Of a stretch of 64,000 bases of DNA, positions 8,656 through 18,426 are shown in pieces. The notes under the pieces are model-generated. The model made no database searches. It was not told the origin of the DNA and saw only the letters and a program-made list of their open reading frames with translations. Both the position numbers and the translations under genes were made by a program. Numbering within the stretch: position 1 is the stretch's first letter; each line of letters begins with the position of its first letter. The stretch comes from Bradyrhizobium sp. BR13661 (GTDB lineage Bacteria > Pseudomonadota > Alphaproteobacteria > Rhizobiales > Xanthobacteraceae): NCBI RefSeq assembly GCF_029892425.1, contig NZ_JARXWB010000005.1:310001-374000 (forward strand), in the 5' to 3' direction.

Positions 8656-9807
8656 CTACTCCACCAGATCCGGCCACGGCACGATGGTCGACTTCACCGT
8701 CTTCATCGCCATTGCGTCCTTCACGGCCTGCGCGACACCCTCTTCCGTGAACGGATAGAGCGTCTGCATCTTCAGCCAGGGATATTTGCCCGCCGTGCGG
8801 TAGAGCATGTCGACGCCGAGCGGGAGGTCGTTACCGGTGAAGCCCCAGGAACCGAGCACGTTGAGGTCCTTGGTGCAGATGCGGTGCCAGGAGGTCTCGA
8901 TCGAGCCGGCGTCGGTGAACTGGCCCATCTCGACATAGGTGCCGCCGTCGCGCAGCATCTCGATGCCTTCCGGGCCGGCGGTCGGATGGCCCGAGCAATC
9001 CATCACCAGATCAGCGCCGAAACCGCCGACGATCTCGCGCACGCGGGCGATGCGCTCCTGCGGCGATTGGATTTCCTCGATGTTGACAGTCGCTTCCGCG
9101 CCGAACTCGCGAGCAAGCTTGAGCCGCGGCTCCTCCGGCGCACCGACGCAGATGACGCGCCCTGCCCCCATCTCTTTTGCCGCCGCGACTGCCAAAACAC
9201 CGATCGGGCCCGAGCCCTGGATCACCACCGTGTCGGCCCAGGTGAAGCCGCCGGCGCGAGTCGCGCGGTTGAAGGCGCGGATGCAGGACGTCAGGGGCTC
9301 GGACAAGGCGCCGAGGCGCAGCGACATGTCGTCGGGCAGCTTGTAGATCTTGGTGCCCGGCAGCATGTCGAGATCGACATAGACATATTCGGCCCAGCCG
9401 CCCCACATGTGCGGCGCCTTGTCGAAGCCGAGATAGCGGCCGTAATAAACAGGCGTCAGGCACTTGTTCGCGGTTTGCGGATAGTGGATGCAGTAATAGC
9501 ATTTGCCGCACGGCATCAGCGGCGGGATCATCACCTTTGATCCGACCTTGAGCGGCTTGCTCATGAAATCTTCGGTGAATTCCTCGCCGCATTCGACGAT
9601 GACGCCGCCGATCTCGTGGCCGAGCGTGAACGGCCAGGGCAGCGGCTTCGGCCAATGACCCTTCAGGATATGCAGATCGGTGCCGCAGACCCCGCACGCG
9701 CCGATCTTGATCAGCGCACCCTTGCGGCCGACCTTCGGCCACGGCACCGATTTGATCACAGGCTCGGTGCCCGGTCCTGCGTGGGTGCAGACGCGGATCT
9801 GTTCCAT
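8656..9807 (-). CDS. Zinc-binding medium-chain alcohol dehydrogenase
   Basis: A 383-aa MDR-family dehydrogenase. The catalytic zinc ligands are Cys41 (GVCGTD) and His64-Glu65 (GHEIGG). The structural zinc lobe has Cys at 100, 103, 106 and 116 (last spacing longer than usual). The Rossmann nucleotide-binding motif is GSGPIG in the second half. It should oxidise an alcohol or polyol with NAD(P)+. It is slightly longer than classic ADHs (about 350 aa), with an insertion before the structural lobe. It is the first gene of an operon with the DUF5680 gene and is divergent from an MFS transporter. Confidence 0.85.
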   Translation of the reverse strand: MEQIRVCTHAGPGTEPVIKSVPWPKVGRKGALIKIGACGVCGTDLHILKGHWPKPLPWPFTLGHEIGGVIVECGEEFTEDFMSKPLKVGSKVMIPPLMPCGKCYYCIHYPQTANKCLTPVYYGRYLGFDKAPHMWGGWAEYVYVDLDMLPGTKIYKLPDDMSLRLGALSEPLTSCIRAFNRATRAGGFTWADTVVIQGSGPIGVLAVAAAKEMGAGRVICVGAPEEPRLKLAREFGAEATVNIEEIQSPQERIARVREIVGGFGADLVMDCSGHPTAGPEGIEMLRDGGTYVEMGQFTDAGSIETSWHRICTKDLNVLGSWGFTGNDLPLGVDMLYRTAGKYPWLKMQTLYPFTEEGVAQAVKDAMAMKTVKSTIVPWPDLVE

Positions 9808-10007
9808 GGCGGTTTCCTCGGCGCCCGCTTGTTATGGTTTGCCGTGCGGGCTTGCGGCGAAGCGTATGTGAGATGCGCGGTCGTGCCAAGCGGCGGCCAA
9901 GGGCGCAGCAAACGCAATCCAGCCAAGCGTTGGGGTTACCTGCAAGTGTCTTGAGCGCCTACCGGCCACCGTGTAGAGCCGGCCGAAATCCTTCCCGTGG
10001 TGCCCGC

Positions 10008-11255
10008 TTGAACCCCCTCCCCCAAAATCCCGTGGCCGCGTCCGGATCGTTCGCGGCGATGAAATCCGTGCCCTATCGGCTGCAGTTCATTGCCTACGTG
10101 CTGGCGATGATGGCCGACAATATCGAGCATGTGATCAGCTATTGGGTGGTGTTCCAGAAATTCCATTCGCCGACGCTGGGCGGCTTTGCCGTGCTGTCGC
10201 ACTGGCTGCCGTTCCTGCTGTTCTCGGTCGTGGTCGGCGGCCTTGCCGACCGGTTCGACCCGCGTCGCATCATCCAGTGCGGCATGCTGCTGTTCATCGT
10301 GGCATCAAGCGGATGGGGCTACTTCTTCATCACCGACACGATCCAGATGTGGCACGCGATGCTGCTGCTGGTGATCCACGGCTGCGCCGGCGTGCTGTGG
10401 CAGACGCCGAACCAGCTGCTGCTTTACGACCTCGTGGGTCCTGCAAATCTGCCGAGCGCGGTGCGGCTGAACGCGATGGCGCGCTATCTCGGCATTCTGG
10501 TGGGACCTGCGGTCGGCGGCGTCATCATGCTGACGCTCGGCCCCTCGCACGGCATCATCTTCAACACACTGTTCTACCTGCCGATGCTGCTCTGGCTGTT
10601 CTGGGCGCCAGTGCGCGACGGCAGCGTCGCCGTGCGGCGCTACGCGGTGCGCGGCTTTGCCGACATCCTGCTGACGATGCGCGCCATCGGCACCCAGCCG
10701 GTGCTGACGGCGATGACCTGGCTGGCCGGCCTCACCTCCTTCATGATCGGCAACGCCTATCACGCCCAGATGCCGGGCTTTGCCGGCGATCTCGGCCATG
10801 GCGATCCCGGCGTGTCCTACAGCGTGCTGCTCGCGGCAGATGCCGGCGGCGCGCTGCTCGCGGGCATTGCGCTGGAATCCTGGGGCCGCTTGAAGGGCAC
10901 GCCGCGCACCGCGATCCTGCTCGCAACGTTCTGGAGCGTGGCGCTGCTCGGCTTCGCCGCGATACGGATCTATCCGGTTGCGATCGCGCTGCTGTTCTTC
11001 GCGGGCTTCTTCGAGCTGTCGTTCAACACCATGGCGCAGGCGCTGGTGCAGCTGAATGCGCCGGCCGACATGCGCGGCCGCGTCGTCGGCCTCTATAATA
11101 TGGCGGGACTTGGCATGCGGGCGTTCAGCGGCATCACCGTCGGCGTCTTTGGTGCTGCGATCGGCATTCACTGGTCGCTGGGATTGTCAGCCGCGGCGCT
11201 GCTGGGGCTGCTGTGTTTGCTGTATCAGCGCGCCGCAAGAACCGCTGTCGGTTGA
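10008..11255 (+). CDS. MFS transporter (MFS_3/enterobactin-exporter-like)
   Basis: A polytopic major-facilitator protein of about 415 aa with around 12 hydrophobic segments. The loop motif GGLADRFDPRRI after the second segment is the MFS motif A equivalent. It resembles the MFS_3 (PF05977) group. The start is unsettled: TTG at 10008 gives a short polar N-terminus, while ATG at 10059 (MKSVPYRLQ) gives a more compact one; neither has a strong Shine-Dalgarno. The substrate is unknown. It is followed on the same strand by a second MFS gene after about 50 nt. Confidence 0.8.
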   Translation: MNPLPQNPVAASGSFAAMKSVPYRLQFIAYVLAMMADNIEHVISYWVVFQKFHSPTLGGFAVLSHWLPFLLFSVVVGGLADRFDPRRIIQCGMLLFIVASSGWGYFFITDTIQMWHAMLLLVIHGCAGVLWQTPNQLLLYDLVGPANLPSAVRLNAMARYLGILVGPAVGGVIMLTLGPSHGIIFNTLFYLPMLLWLFWAPVRDGSVAVRRYAVRGFADILLTMRAIGTQPVLTAMTWLAGLTSFMIGNAYHAQMPGFAGDLGHGDPGVSYSVLLAADAGGALLAGIALESWGRLKGTPRTAILLATFWSVALLGFAAIRIYPVAIALLFFAGFFELSFNTMAQALVQLNAPADMRGRVVGLYNMAGLGMRAFSGITVGVFGAAIGIHWSLGLSAAALLGLLCLLYQRAARTAVG

Positions 11256-11306
11256 CTCCGGCCCCTCCCCACCGCACCCTCGCTGCAGGGTTGGGGAGTT
11301 GAGGTA

Positions 11307-12470
11307 TTGCGCAATCGCTGGGCCATACTTGCGATCCTGTTTTTTGTCCGTCTCACCATCGCGTTCCAGTTCCAGAGCGTGGCGGCGGTCGCGCCGCTGC
11401 TTGAACAGACGTTTGGCGTTGGGCTCGCCGACATCGGCATCCTGATCGGGCTCTATTTCACGCCGGGTGTCGTGCTGGCGCTGCCGGGCGGCGCGATCGG
11501 ACGAAGGCTTGGCGACAAGCCGACGACGATCACAGCGCTCTTGATGATGACGGCTGGCAGCCTCGTGATGGCGGCCACCGACATCTGGAGCTTGCAGATG
11601 GCGGGTCGGCTCACCTCCGGCGCGGGCGGCGTGCTGCTGACGGTGCAGCTCACCAAGATGGGCACGGACTGGTTCGCGGGGAAAGAGATTGCCACCGCGA
11701 TGGCGATCTTCGTCAACTCCTGGCCGGCGGGCGTTGCGATCTCCCTGCTGGTGCTGCCGGCGATCGGCACCGCCCATGGCGCGGGCGCCGTATTCGCGGC
11801 GACGGGGACGCTGAGCGCGATCGGCATCTTGCTGATCATGCTTTACCAGCCGCCGCCGGCCGTCACGGCGAGCGCAGCCGGTTCAGGCCGGCTCGATCGC
11901 CTCGCCCTGCTGGCGGTGATCGTCGCGGGCATGATCTGGGGCCTCTATAATGTGGGCTTCGCCATGATCTTCTCGTTCGGCCCGTCCCTGCTCGCCGAAC
12001 GCGGCTGGAGCATTGCGGCCGCAGGTTCGGCCATCAGCCTCGTGATGTGGCTGTCGGTGGTCTCGGTACCGTTAGGCGGGTATCTGGCCGATCGCGGCAG
12101 GCCCCTCGTCATGACCATCGCGGCCAGCATCGCGGTGGCTACCCTGCTGGCCTGGCTGACCCGGTCCGATGCCGTGATTACCGTCCTGGTCTTGATCGGC
12201 CTGATCGGCGGCTTCCCGGCCGGCCCGATCATGAGCCTGGCCGCCCGCGTGCTCGCCCCGGAGACAAGGGCGATCGGCATGGGCGTGTTCTACACTCTCT
12301 TCTATGCGGCGATGATGCTGGGTCCGGCCGTGGCGGGGCGGCTCGCCAAGTCGGCCGGAACCGCCGCAGTCGCGCTCGACTTAGGCGCGCTGACAGTCCT
12401 GGCCTGCCCGCCGCTGATGTGGCTTTTTGAGCGCATTGTGTCTGTCCGTCATCGACGCCCCCAATCCTAA
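11307..12470 (+). CDS. MFS transporter (CynX/NimT-like)
   Basis: A 387-aa major-facilitator protein with 12 predicted membrane segments. Family-like features are GLADIGILIGLYFTPGVVLALPGGAIGRRLGDK at the motif A position and the mirrored LADRGRPLVMT in the second half. It resembles the cyanate/nitroimidazole-type exporters. It starts at TTG 11307, preceded by GGGGAG and GAGG. It sits 51 nt after another MFS gene, so the two may be co-transcribed. The substrate is unknown. Confidence 0.8.
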   Translation: MRNRWAILAILFFVRLTIAFQFQSVAAVAPLLEQTFGVGLADIGILIGLYFTPGVVLALPGGAIGRRLGDKPTTITALLMMTAGSLVMAATDIWSLQMAGRLTSGAGGVLLTVQLTKMGTDWFAGKEIATAMAIFVNSWPAGVAISLLVLPAIGTAHGAGAVFAATGTLSAIGILLIMLYQPPPAVTASAAGSGRLDRLALLAVIVAGMIWGLYNVGFAMIFSFGPSLLAERGWSIAAAGSAISLVMWLSVVSVPLGGYLADRGRPLVMTIAASIAVATLLAWLTRSDAVITVLVLIGLIGGFPAGPIMSLAARVLAPETRAIGMGVFYTLFYAAMMLGPAVAGRLAKSAGTAAVALDLGALTVLACPPLMWLFERIVSVRHRRPQS

Positions 12471-12539
12471 CGCGGCATTAACCCTGTGCACCTTAGGGTC
12501 GTGTCGGACTCCGCCCGGGCGGGGGGTCGGGTGTTGAAA

Positions 12540-13151
12540 ATGGCGTTGGCGAACAAAAAATTTCTTCCGGCCGCCGAGGAACGTCGGCGTTTCCAGCGGG
12601 TCAAGGTGCACCTGCTCGGCCGCTACATGCTGCCGGATCGCCGCGAATTCCCCTGCCAGGTGATCAACATGTCGCCCGGCGGGCTCGCGCTGCTCGCCCC
12701 CGGCATCGGCAATGTCGGCGACCGCGTCGTCGCCTATCTCGACCATATCGGCCGCGTCGAGGGCAAGATCACAAGGATCATCGACAACGGCTTCGCCATG
12801 ACGGTCGGCGCAACGCCGCGCAAGCGCGACAAGCTCGCGGCCCAGCTGACCTGGCTCGCCAACCGCGACATCCTCAATCTGCCGGAAGACCGCCGCCACG
12901 ACCGTATCGTGCCGCGCAACCCGATTGCGGTGCTGACGCTCGAGGACGGCACCAAGATGACCTGCCGCATCATCGACCTGTCGCTGTCCGGCGCGGCCAT
13001 TGCCGCCGAGAACCGCCCGCCGCTGAAATCGACCGTTCTGCTCGGCCGGGTCCAGGGGCGCGTGGTCCGAAACCTCGAAGACGGCTTCGCGCTGGAGTTC
13101 TTGCACTCGCAGCCGATCGAGACACTCGAAGAGAGCGTTACCGCGCGGTAA
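12540..13151 (+). CDS. PilZ domain protein
   Basis: A 203-aa protein with two PilZ-like halves. The first has RRRFQRVKVHLLGRY and NMSPGGLAL, matching the RxxxR and (D/N)xSxxG cyclic-di-GMP-binding motifs. The second has RHDRIVPRNP and DLSLSGAAI. It is probably a c-di-GMP receptor acting on motility or envelope functions. ATG at 12540 (MALANKKF) is chosen over an in-frame GTG at 12486 because the conserved part starts there. A strong terminator follows at 13189. Confidence 0.85.
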   Translation: MALANKKFLPAAEERRRFQRVKVHLLGRYMLPDRREFPCQVINMSPGGLALLAPGIGNVGDRVVAYLDHIGRVEGKITRIIDNGFAMTVGATPRKRDKLAAQLTWLANRDILNLPEDRRHDRIVPRNPIAVLTLEDGTKMTCRIIDLSLSGAAIAAENRPPLKSTVLLGRVQGRVVRNLEDGFALEFLHSQPIETLEESVTAR

Positions 13152-13188
13152 AGCGCGCGAGCCTTAAAACCTAGGGTTTCCCTGCCTG

Positions 13189-13223
13189 AAAGGCGGCCTC
13201 CGCGATGCGGACGCCGCCTTTTT
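13189..13223 (+). terminator. Intrinsic terminator after PilZ gene
   Basis: The stem GGCGGC (13192-13197) pairs with GCCGCC (13213-13218), with further pairing inside (TCCGC with GCGGA), and is followed directly by TTTTT (13219-13223). Confidence 0.85.
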
Positions 13224-13481
13224 CGCGTCGCTCGACGGCTGTAGGCGGGTTAACGCGCGGGCCTCTTGCGTCGCCAAACACCGGTTCCGCCAGCGTTTCC
13301 GCGTTAATCCCTACAATTTGAAATAATTGCAGTCATCTCAAATTTTACGCGAATTATATTCAAGTATAGATCGAATTCGCCGCGCTTTTTACTTGTATTC
13401 GTCTCGACTTGACTTGGCTGACTTAGCGGCAACTCAAAAGCTCCGTGCGCAATGTGGTCCCAACAAGAAACGGGGGCCGCA
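13224..13481. other. AT-rich intergenic region upstream of the peptidase gene
   Basis: About 250 nt with a marked AT-rich stretch at 13310-13400, unlike the surrounding GC-rich DNA. It probably carries the promoter of the next gene. I could not fix -35 and -10 boxes with confidence. Confidence 0.4.
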
Positions 13482-14108
13482 ATGTTGGACTTCACGGGAC
13501 AGGGGAAGGGTTTGGCGCTCGCCGTCATGCTCTTCGGGATCGGCGCGGCAGCGCAGGCCGGTGAAGGCCGTCTGCTCTACGCGAGCCTCGGCGACACCAC
13601 GCGCGCGCCGATCGGCTGGGTCGAGTTTTGTGCAGAGAATGCCGCTCAGTGTCAGGGCGGACCGTCGCAACCGCGCGACATCGTGATGTCGCAGACGGCG
13701 TGGCGCGACCTGACCAAGGTCAATCGCTGGGTCAATGAGACCATCAAGCCTTTGACCGACCAGGAGCACTGGGGCGTCATCGAGAAATGGTCGCTGCCGA
13801 CAGACGGTTACGGCGATTGCGAAGACTACGTGCTGTTGAAGCGCAAGATGCTGATGGATGCCGGTTGGCCCCGCGAGGCCCTGCTCATCACCGTCGTGCG
13901 CGACAAGAAGGGCGAAGGACACGCGGTGCTGACGGTGAAGACCGACAAGGGCGAGTTCGTTCTCGACAATCAGAACGAGAACGTCGTTGCCTGGACGGAG
14001 ACCGGCTACCGCTTCGTCAAACGCCAGTCGCAGAGCGATCCCAATGTCTGGGTCTCGCTGGGCGATACCAAGCCGGCGGTCTCCACCGCCAGCGCCAGAG
14101 ATCAGTAG
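13482..14108 (+). CDS. Bacterial transglutaminase-like cysteine peptidase
   Basis: A 208-aa exported protein of the BTLCP (COG3672) family. A signal peptide covers residues 1-26 (AQA cleavage). The catalytic triad is visible: Cys113 in GDCEDYV, His147 in GEGHAVL and Asp162 in VLDNQ. In other bacteria the related LapG cleaves surface adhesins under c-di-GMP control; a similar periplasmic role here is an inference, although a PilZ gene lies just upstream. The start at 13482 has a GGGG tract upstream and gives the best signal peptide; ATG 13452 is an alternative. A perfect 11-bp terminator follows. Confidence 0.85.
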   Translation: MLDFTGQGKGLALAVMLFGIGAAAQAGEGRLLYASLGDTTRAPIGWVEFCAENAAQCQGGPSQPRDIVMSQTAWRDLTKVNRWVNETIKPLTDQEHWGVIEKWSLPTDGYGDCEDYVLLKRKMLMDAGWPREALLITVVRDKKGEGHAVLTVKTDKGEFVLDNQNENVVAWTETGYRFVKRQSQSDPNVWVSLGDTKPAVSTASARDQ

Positions 14109-14182
14109 TTCGAGGAACGAGACAACAGGTTACGCGACCCGGTCACATCCCCACCCCTCCCCGTCCCAGACCGGTTCGCGCG

Positions 14183-14220
14183 CGGCCAGGCTTCCCCCAA
14201 AGCCTGGCCGCAACTTTTTT
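14183..14220 (+). terminator. Intrinsic terminator after the cysteine peptidase gene
   Basis: Perfect 11-bp stem CGGCCAGGCTT (14183-14193) / AAGCCTGGCCG (14200-14210), 6-nt loop, then CAACTTTTTT. It separates the gene from the convergent efflux pump. Confidence 0.88.
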
Positions 14221-14222
14221 GG

Positions 14223-17200
14223 CTAGGCCGGCGTCGTGGTTCTTGACGCAGTCGGCCGCGCGATCAGCACGTAAGCGACGGGCACCACGAACAGCGTGAA
14301 GAGCGTGCCGATCGACAATCCGGTCGCGATAACGAGGCCCATGTTGTAACGCGACACGGCACCTGCGCCGCTCGCCGTGATCAGCGGAACGACGCCGAGC
14401 ACCATCGCCGCCGTGGTCATCAGGATCGGCCTCAGCCGGATCGTGGCAGCCTCGATGATCGCCTCGGTCACGTTCTTGCCGTCCGCACGCAGTTCGTTCG
14501 CGACCTCGACCATCAGGATGCCGTGCTTGCTGACGAGCCCCATCAAGGTGAGCAGCCCGACCTGGGTATAGATGTTGAGGCTCGCGCCACCGATGCCGAG
14601 GCTGATGAAGATCAACGCGCCAGCGAGCGACATCGGCACCGACACCAGGATGACGACCGGATCGAGGAAGCTGTTGAACAGCGCCGCCAGCGCCAGGAAG
14701 ATGATGATCACGGCAAAGGCGAAGGTGGTGACGAAACCGCCCGATTCCTGCTCGAGCTGCCGAGAGGCACCGCCATAATCGGCGGTGTAGCCCACCGGCA
14801 GAGTCTTGGCGAGATCCTTCAACGTCGCGAGCGCGCTGCCCATGGAGACACCAGGCATGGCGACGCCCGAGATCGTCGCCGCGTTGATCTGCTGGAAGTG
14901 ATTGCGCGACTGCGGGATAGTCTTGCTCTCGAGATGGGCCACGGTCGACAGCGGTACCATCGAATTGTCGCTGGCGCGGATGTAGTAGCCGAGCAGCTGG
15001 TCGCTGGTCAGCCGCTCGTTCTGACGGGCCTGCGGAATCACCTTGTAGGAGCGGCCGTCTAGGCTGAAATAGTCGAGATAGTTGCCGCCGAGCATGGTGG
15101 CGAGCGCGCCGCCGAGGTCGCTCATCTTGAGGCCGAGATCGCCCGCCTTGTCGCGGTCGAACATCACCATCGTCTGCGGCTTGTCGACCTTCAGGTCGGT
15201 GTCGAGAAAGATGAACTGGCCGCTCTTGAGCGCCTCCGCCATGAAATTGCGCGAGACTTCGTCGAGCTCGTTGAAGGATCCGGTCGTACCGATGACAAAC
15301 TGGATCGGAAGCCCGTTACTCCCCGGCAACGGCGACGGCTGGAAGGCGACGGAACGGGTGCCGGCGATGGTGTTGAGCAGGTTCTGGAAGTCAGGCTGGA
15401 GCGTCTTGGTGGTGAGCGCGCGCTGCTCCCAGGGCTTGAGCACCCAGCCGCTGATCACCTGGGTCGAGGTATCGATCTGGAAGACGGTTTGCGTCTCGGG
15501 GCGCCTGGCGATGAGCTCGTAGAGCTGCTTCCCATAGAACTGCCGCTGCTGAAGCGTCGCCGAGGGCGCCGCCGTGGTCAGCGAGAGGACGACGCCCTGG
15601 TCCTCATCGGGCGCAAGCTCGCTGGTCGAAGTCGCGTAGAGCCAGGGAATGCCGGCAAGCAGCAGCAGCGCGAACATTGCAACGACCGGCTTCGTCGTGA
15701 AGATGGATTCGAGCCGGCGACGATAGGCGCCGGAGAGCCACTCCAGCACGTGGTCGATCGCACGCACCAGACGCGCTTCCCAATGGGTGGCGTCGCGCTC
15801 GGTCTTGCGCAGGAGCCAGGCGCAGTTCATCGGCGACAGCGTCAACGCGATCACCGCCGACACCGTCACGGCGCCGGCGAGCGTGAAGGCGAATTCTGTG
15901 AACAACGCGCCGGTGAGGCCGCCCTGGAATCCCACGGGGACATAGACCGCGATCAGGACGACGGTCATGGCGATGATCGGGCTTGCCAGCGCGCGTGCCG
16001 ACTGGATGGCGGCCTCGACCGGCGCCACACCCTCGTCGATCAACCGGTGGACGCTCTCGACCACGATGATGGCATCGTCCACCACGAGCCCGATGGCGAG
16101 CACGAGCGCCAGCAGCGTCAGCAGGTTGATGGAAAAGCCCATCAGCAGCATCAGGCCGAAGGTGCCGATCAACGACAGCGGAATCGCGATCACGGGGATC
16201 AGAACCGAACGCCAGGAACCCAGGAACATGAAGACCACGACGATCACGATCAGCACCGCTTCCAGCAGCGAGTGGACGACCTCATTGATCGACGAGTTCA
16301 CGAAATCCGTGGAATCGTAGAGCACCTCGCCGGCGAGGCCGTTCGGCAGTTGCGCCTTGATGTCAGGCAGAACCGCCTTCACGCCGTTGATGACGTCGAG
16401 CAGATTGGCCGTCGGCGCGGCCTGGATGCCGATGTAGACGGCAGTCTTGCCGTTGAACCTCGTTTCGGTGTCGTAGTCGTCATTGCCGAGCGTCACATTC
16501 GCCACGTCGCGCAGCCGGATGATGGCGCCGTTGACGCTCTTGACCACGAGGTTGCGGTACTGCTCAAGCGAATGCAGATTGGTCGATGCCGCAAGATCCA
16601 CCTGCACGAGCCGGCCCTTGGTCGCGCCGAGCCCCGAGATGTAGTCGTTGCCGGACAATGCGGTCGACACGTCGCTCGCGGTCAGGCCATAGGCGGCGAG
16701 CCTGTCGGGATCGAGCCAGGCGCGGAGCGCGAACTTCTTGGCGCCCAGCAGCTCGGCCGTCTGCACGCCCGGAACGGCTTGCAAGCGCGGCTGCACCACG
16801 CGCGTGAGGTAATCGGTGATCTGGTTCGGCGCCAGCACGTCGCTGGCGAAGCCGATATACATGGCGTCGATGGTCTGGCCGACCTTCAGCGTCAGGGTCG
16901 GCTGCTGCGTGCCGCTCGGAAACTGGTTGAGGACCGAATTGACCTTGGCATTGATCTCCGTCATGGCCTTGCCGGAGTCGTAGTTCAGCCGCAGATTGAT
17001 CGTGATCGTGCTGGTGCCGGTGACACTGCTCGACGTCATGTAGTCGATGCCGTTGGCCTGGGCGATGGCGTTTTCCAGCGGCGTGGTGATGAAACCGCCA
17101 ATGATGTCGGAATCCGCGCCCGCGTAGGCCGTCGACACCGTGACGATGGCGTTCTGGGTGCGCGGATATTGCAGGATCGACAGCGTGGCCATCGAGCGCA

Positions 17201-17276
17201 GGCCGAGCACCAGGATCAGGGCGCTGACCACCAGCGCCAGAACCGGCCGGCGGATGAAGATATCGGTGAAACGCAT
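14223..17276 (-). CDS. RND multidrug efflux permease (AcrB/MexI-type, HAE1)
   Basis: A 1017-aa inner-membrane proton-driven pump. It starts with FTDIFIRRPVLA and has two repeats of a large periplasmic loop plus membrane bundle. The GLVVDDAIIVVE segment in TM4 (about residue 407) carries the paired Asp needed for proton relay. Length and motifs fit drug exporters of the HAE1 type, not metal pumps. It is the last gene of an operon in the order outer-membrane factor, adaptor, pump, starting 34 nt after the adaptor stop. A TetR regulator and operator lie at the head of the operon, so expression is probably induced by a ligand. Confidence 0.92.
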   Translation of the reverse strand: MRFTDIFIRRPVLALVVSALILVLGLRSMATLSILQYPRTQNAIVTVSTAYAGADSDIIGGFITTPLENAIAQANGIDYMTSSSVTGTSTITINLRLNYDSGKAMTEINAKVNSVLNQFPSGTQQPTLTLKVGQTIDAMYIGFASDVLAPNQITDYLTRVVQPRLQAVPGVQTAELLGAKKFALRAWLDPDRLAAYGLTASDVSTALSGNDYISGLGATKGRLVQVDLAASTNLHSLEQYRNLVVKSVNGAIIRLRDVANVTLGNDDYDTETRFNGKTAVYIGIQAAPTANLLDVINGVKAVLPDIKAQLPNGLAGEVLYDSTDFVNSSINEVVHSLLEAVLIVIVVVFMFLGSWRSVLIPVIAIPLSLIGTFGLMLLMGFSINLLTLLALVLAIGLVVDDAIIVVESVHRLIDEGVAPVEAAIQSARALASPIIAMTVVLIAVYVPVGFQGGLTGALFTEFAFTLAGAVTVSAVIALTLSPMNCAWLLRKTERDATHWEARLVRAIDHVLEWLSGAYRRRLESIFTTKPVVAMFALLLLAGIPWLYATSTSELAPDEDQGVVLSLTTAAPSATLQQRQFYGKQLYELIARRPETQTVFQIDTSTQVISGWVLKPWEQRALTTKTLQPDFQNLLNTIAGTRSVAFQPSPLPGSNGLPIQFVIGTTGSFNELDEVSRNFMAEALKSGQFIFLDTDLKVDKPQTMVMFDRDKAGDLGLKMSDLGGALATMLGGNYLDYFSLDGRSYKVIPQARQNERLTSDQLLGYYIRASDNSMVPLSTVAHLESKTIPQSRNHFQQINAATISGVAMPGVSMGSALATLKDLAKTLPVGYTADYGGASRQLEQESGGFVTTFAFAVIIIFLALAALFNSFLDPVVILVSVPMSLAGALIFISLGIGGASLNIYTQVGLLTLMGLVSKHGILMVEVANELRADGKNVTEAIIEAATIRLRPILMTTAAMVLGVVPLITASGAGAVSRYNMGLVIATGLSIGTLFTLFVVPVAYVLIARPTASRTTTPA

Positions 17277-17310
17277 CGTTGTGGCTGCCTGTTCGAACCC
17301 GTAGCCGGGT

Positions 17311-18426
17311 CTACTGATCGACGATGTTGGGCGCGGCCTCCGCGACCGGCACGTGGGAGTTGTCGATCCTGACCGGGCTGCCGTTGCGCAGCTTGAGCTG
17401 GCCGGCGATCACCACCGTCTCGCCCGGCTTCACGCCCTCGGTCACCGCAATGCGGTCACCCCTGGGCGATCTGGTCTTGACGAACATCTGGCGCGCCGTG
17501 CCCTGCCCGTCGTGCAGATCGTCGACGAGATAGACGAGATCGCCGTAGGAATTGTTGACGATCGCGGTGAGCGGTACAGTGACGACCTGCTCGGGCTTGC
17601 CGACGGCAATCTCGGCCCTGGCGAACATGCCCGGCAGCAGCCGCGCCTCGCCGTTGCGCAGGGTGGCGCGGACCTGGACGTTGCGGCTGCTCGAATCGAC
17701 CTTGGCGTTGATCGCCGTGATCTGCCCGGTGAAGCGCTCGGCCGGAAATGCATCGACGGAGATCGCGACGTCCTGATTGATGCCGATCGACGCCAGCGCC
17801 TGTTGCGGCAGGTAGAAGTCGACATAGATCGGATCGAGGCTCTGAAGGGTGACGATGCTGGTGCCCGCGCTCAGATACTGGCCGAGATCGACGGCGCGAA
17901 TGCCGAGCCGGCCGGCAAACGGCGCCTTCAACGTCTTCTGCTCGACCACCGCCTTCTGCTGCTCGACCAGGGCCTGCGCGTTCTTCAGATTGGCCTTGTC
18001 GCTGTCGAGCGCTGCCTGACTGACCGCGCTGAACTTGATCTGCTCCTCGTCACGCTTGAGCACGATGGCGTAGTTTTCGGCGGTGGCTTGCAGCGAATGC
18101 AGCTTGGCGATGTCGTCGGTTGCAACCAGCGACAGCAAGGGCTGCCCCGCCGCGACGCTCTCGCCGGAGGAGAACTGGATGCTTTGAACGATGCCGGCGA
18201 CCTGAAGCGCGAGGTCCGCGCCGTTCACCGCGCGCAGAGAGCCCACCGCACTCAGGCTCGATTGCCAGGCTGCATTGTCGGCGACCACGGTGGACACGGT
18301 CTGCGGCGGATTGGCCATGCCCCCGATCGCCTTCCGGATCATCATGTCCTTGAAGGTCTGGAAGCCGTAGAGACCGCCGAACAGGATGGCCATCCCGCCC
18401 AGCATGATTGTCATGCGCTTGATCAT
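17311..18426 (-). CDS. Efflux RND periplasmic adaptor subunit (HlyD/MFP family)
   Basis: A 371-aa membrane-fusion protein linking the pump to the outer-membrane channel. An N-terminal membrane anchor (MLGGMAILFGGLYGF) is followed by the lipoyl half-motif (GIVQSIQFSSGESVAAGQPL), a helical hairpin of about 80 residues, the second lipoyl half (KTLKAPFAGRLGIRAVDLGQY) and the beta-barrel. The start at 18426 overlaps the stop of the upstream channel gene by ATGA, indicating translational coupling. It acts with the neighbouring permease. Confidence 0.9.
   Translation of the reverse strand: MIKRMTIMLGGMAILFGGLYGFQTFKDMMIRKAIGGMANPPQTVSTVVADNAAWQSSLSAVGSLRAVNGADLALQVAGIVQSIQFSSGESVAAGQPLLSLVATDDIAKLHSLQATAENYAIVLKRDEEQIKFSAVSQAALDSDKANLKNAQALVEQQKAVVEQKTLKAPFAGRLGIRAVDLGQYLSAGTSIVTLQSLDPIYVDFYLPQQALASIGINQDVAISVDAFPAERFTGQITAINAKVDSSSRNVQVRATLRNGEARLLPGMFARAEIAVGKPEQVVTVPLTAIVNNSYGDLVYLVDDLHDGQGTARQMFVKTRSPRGDRIAVTEGVKPGETVVIAGQLKLRNGSPVRIDNSHVPVAEAAPNIVDQ

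Noticed and set aside
15489..17372. Long open frame on the + strand opposite the RND pump gene
   Set aside because: It is rich in Arg, His, Asp and Gly, as expected for the antisense of a high-GC membrane protein gene, and has no family character; the opposite strand encodes a clear pump.
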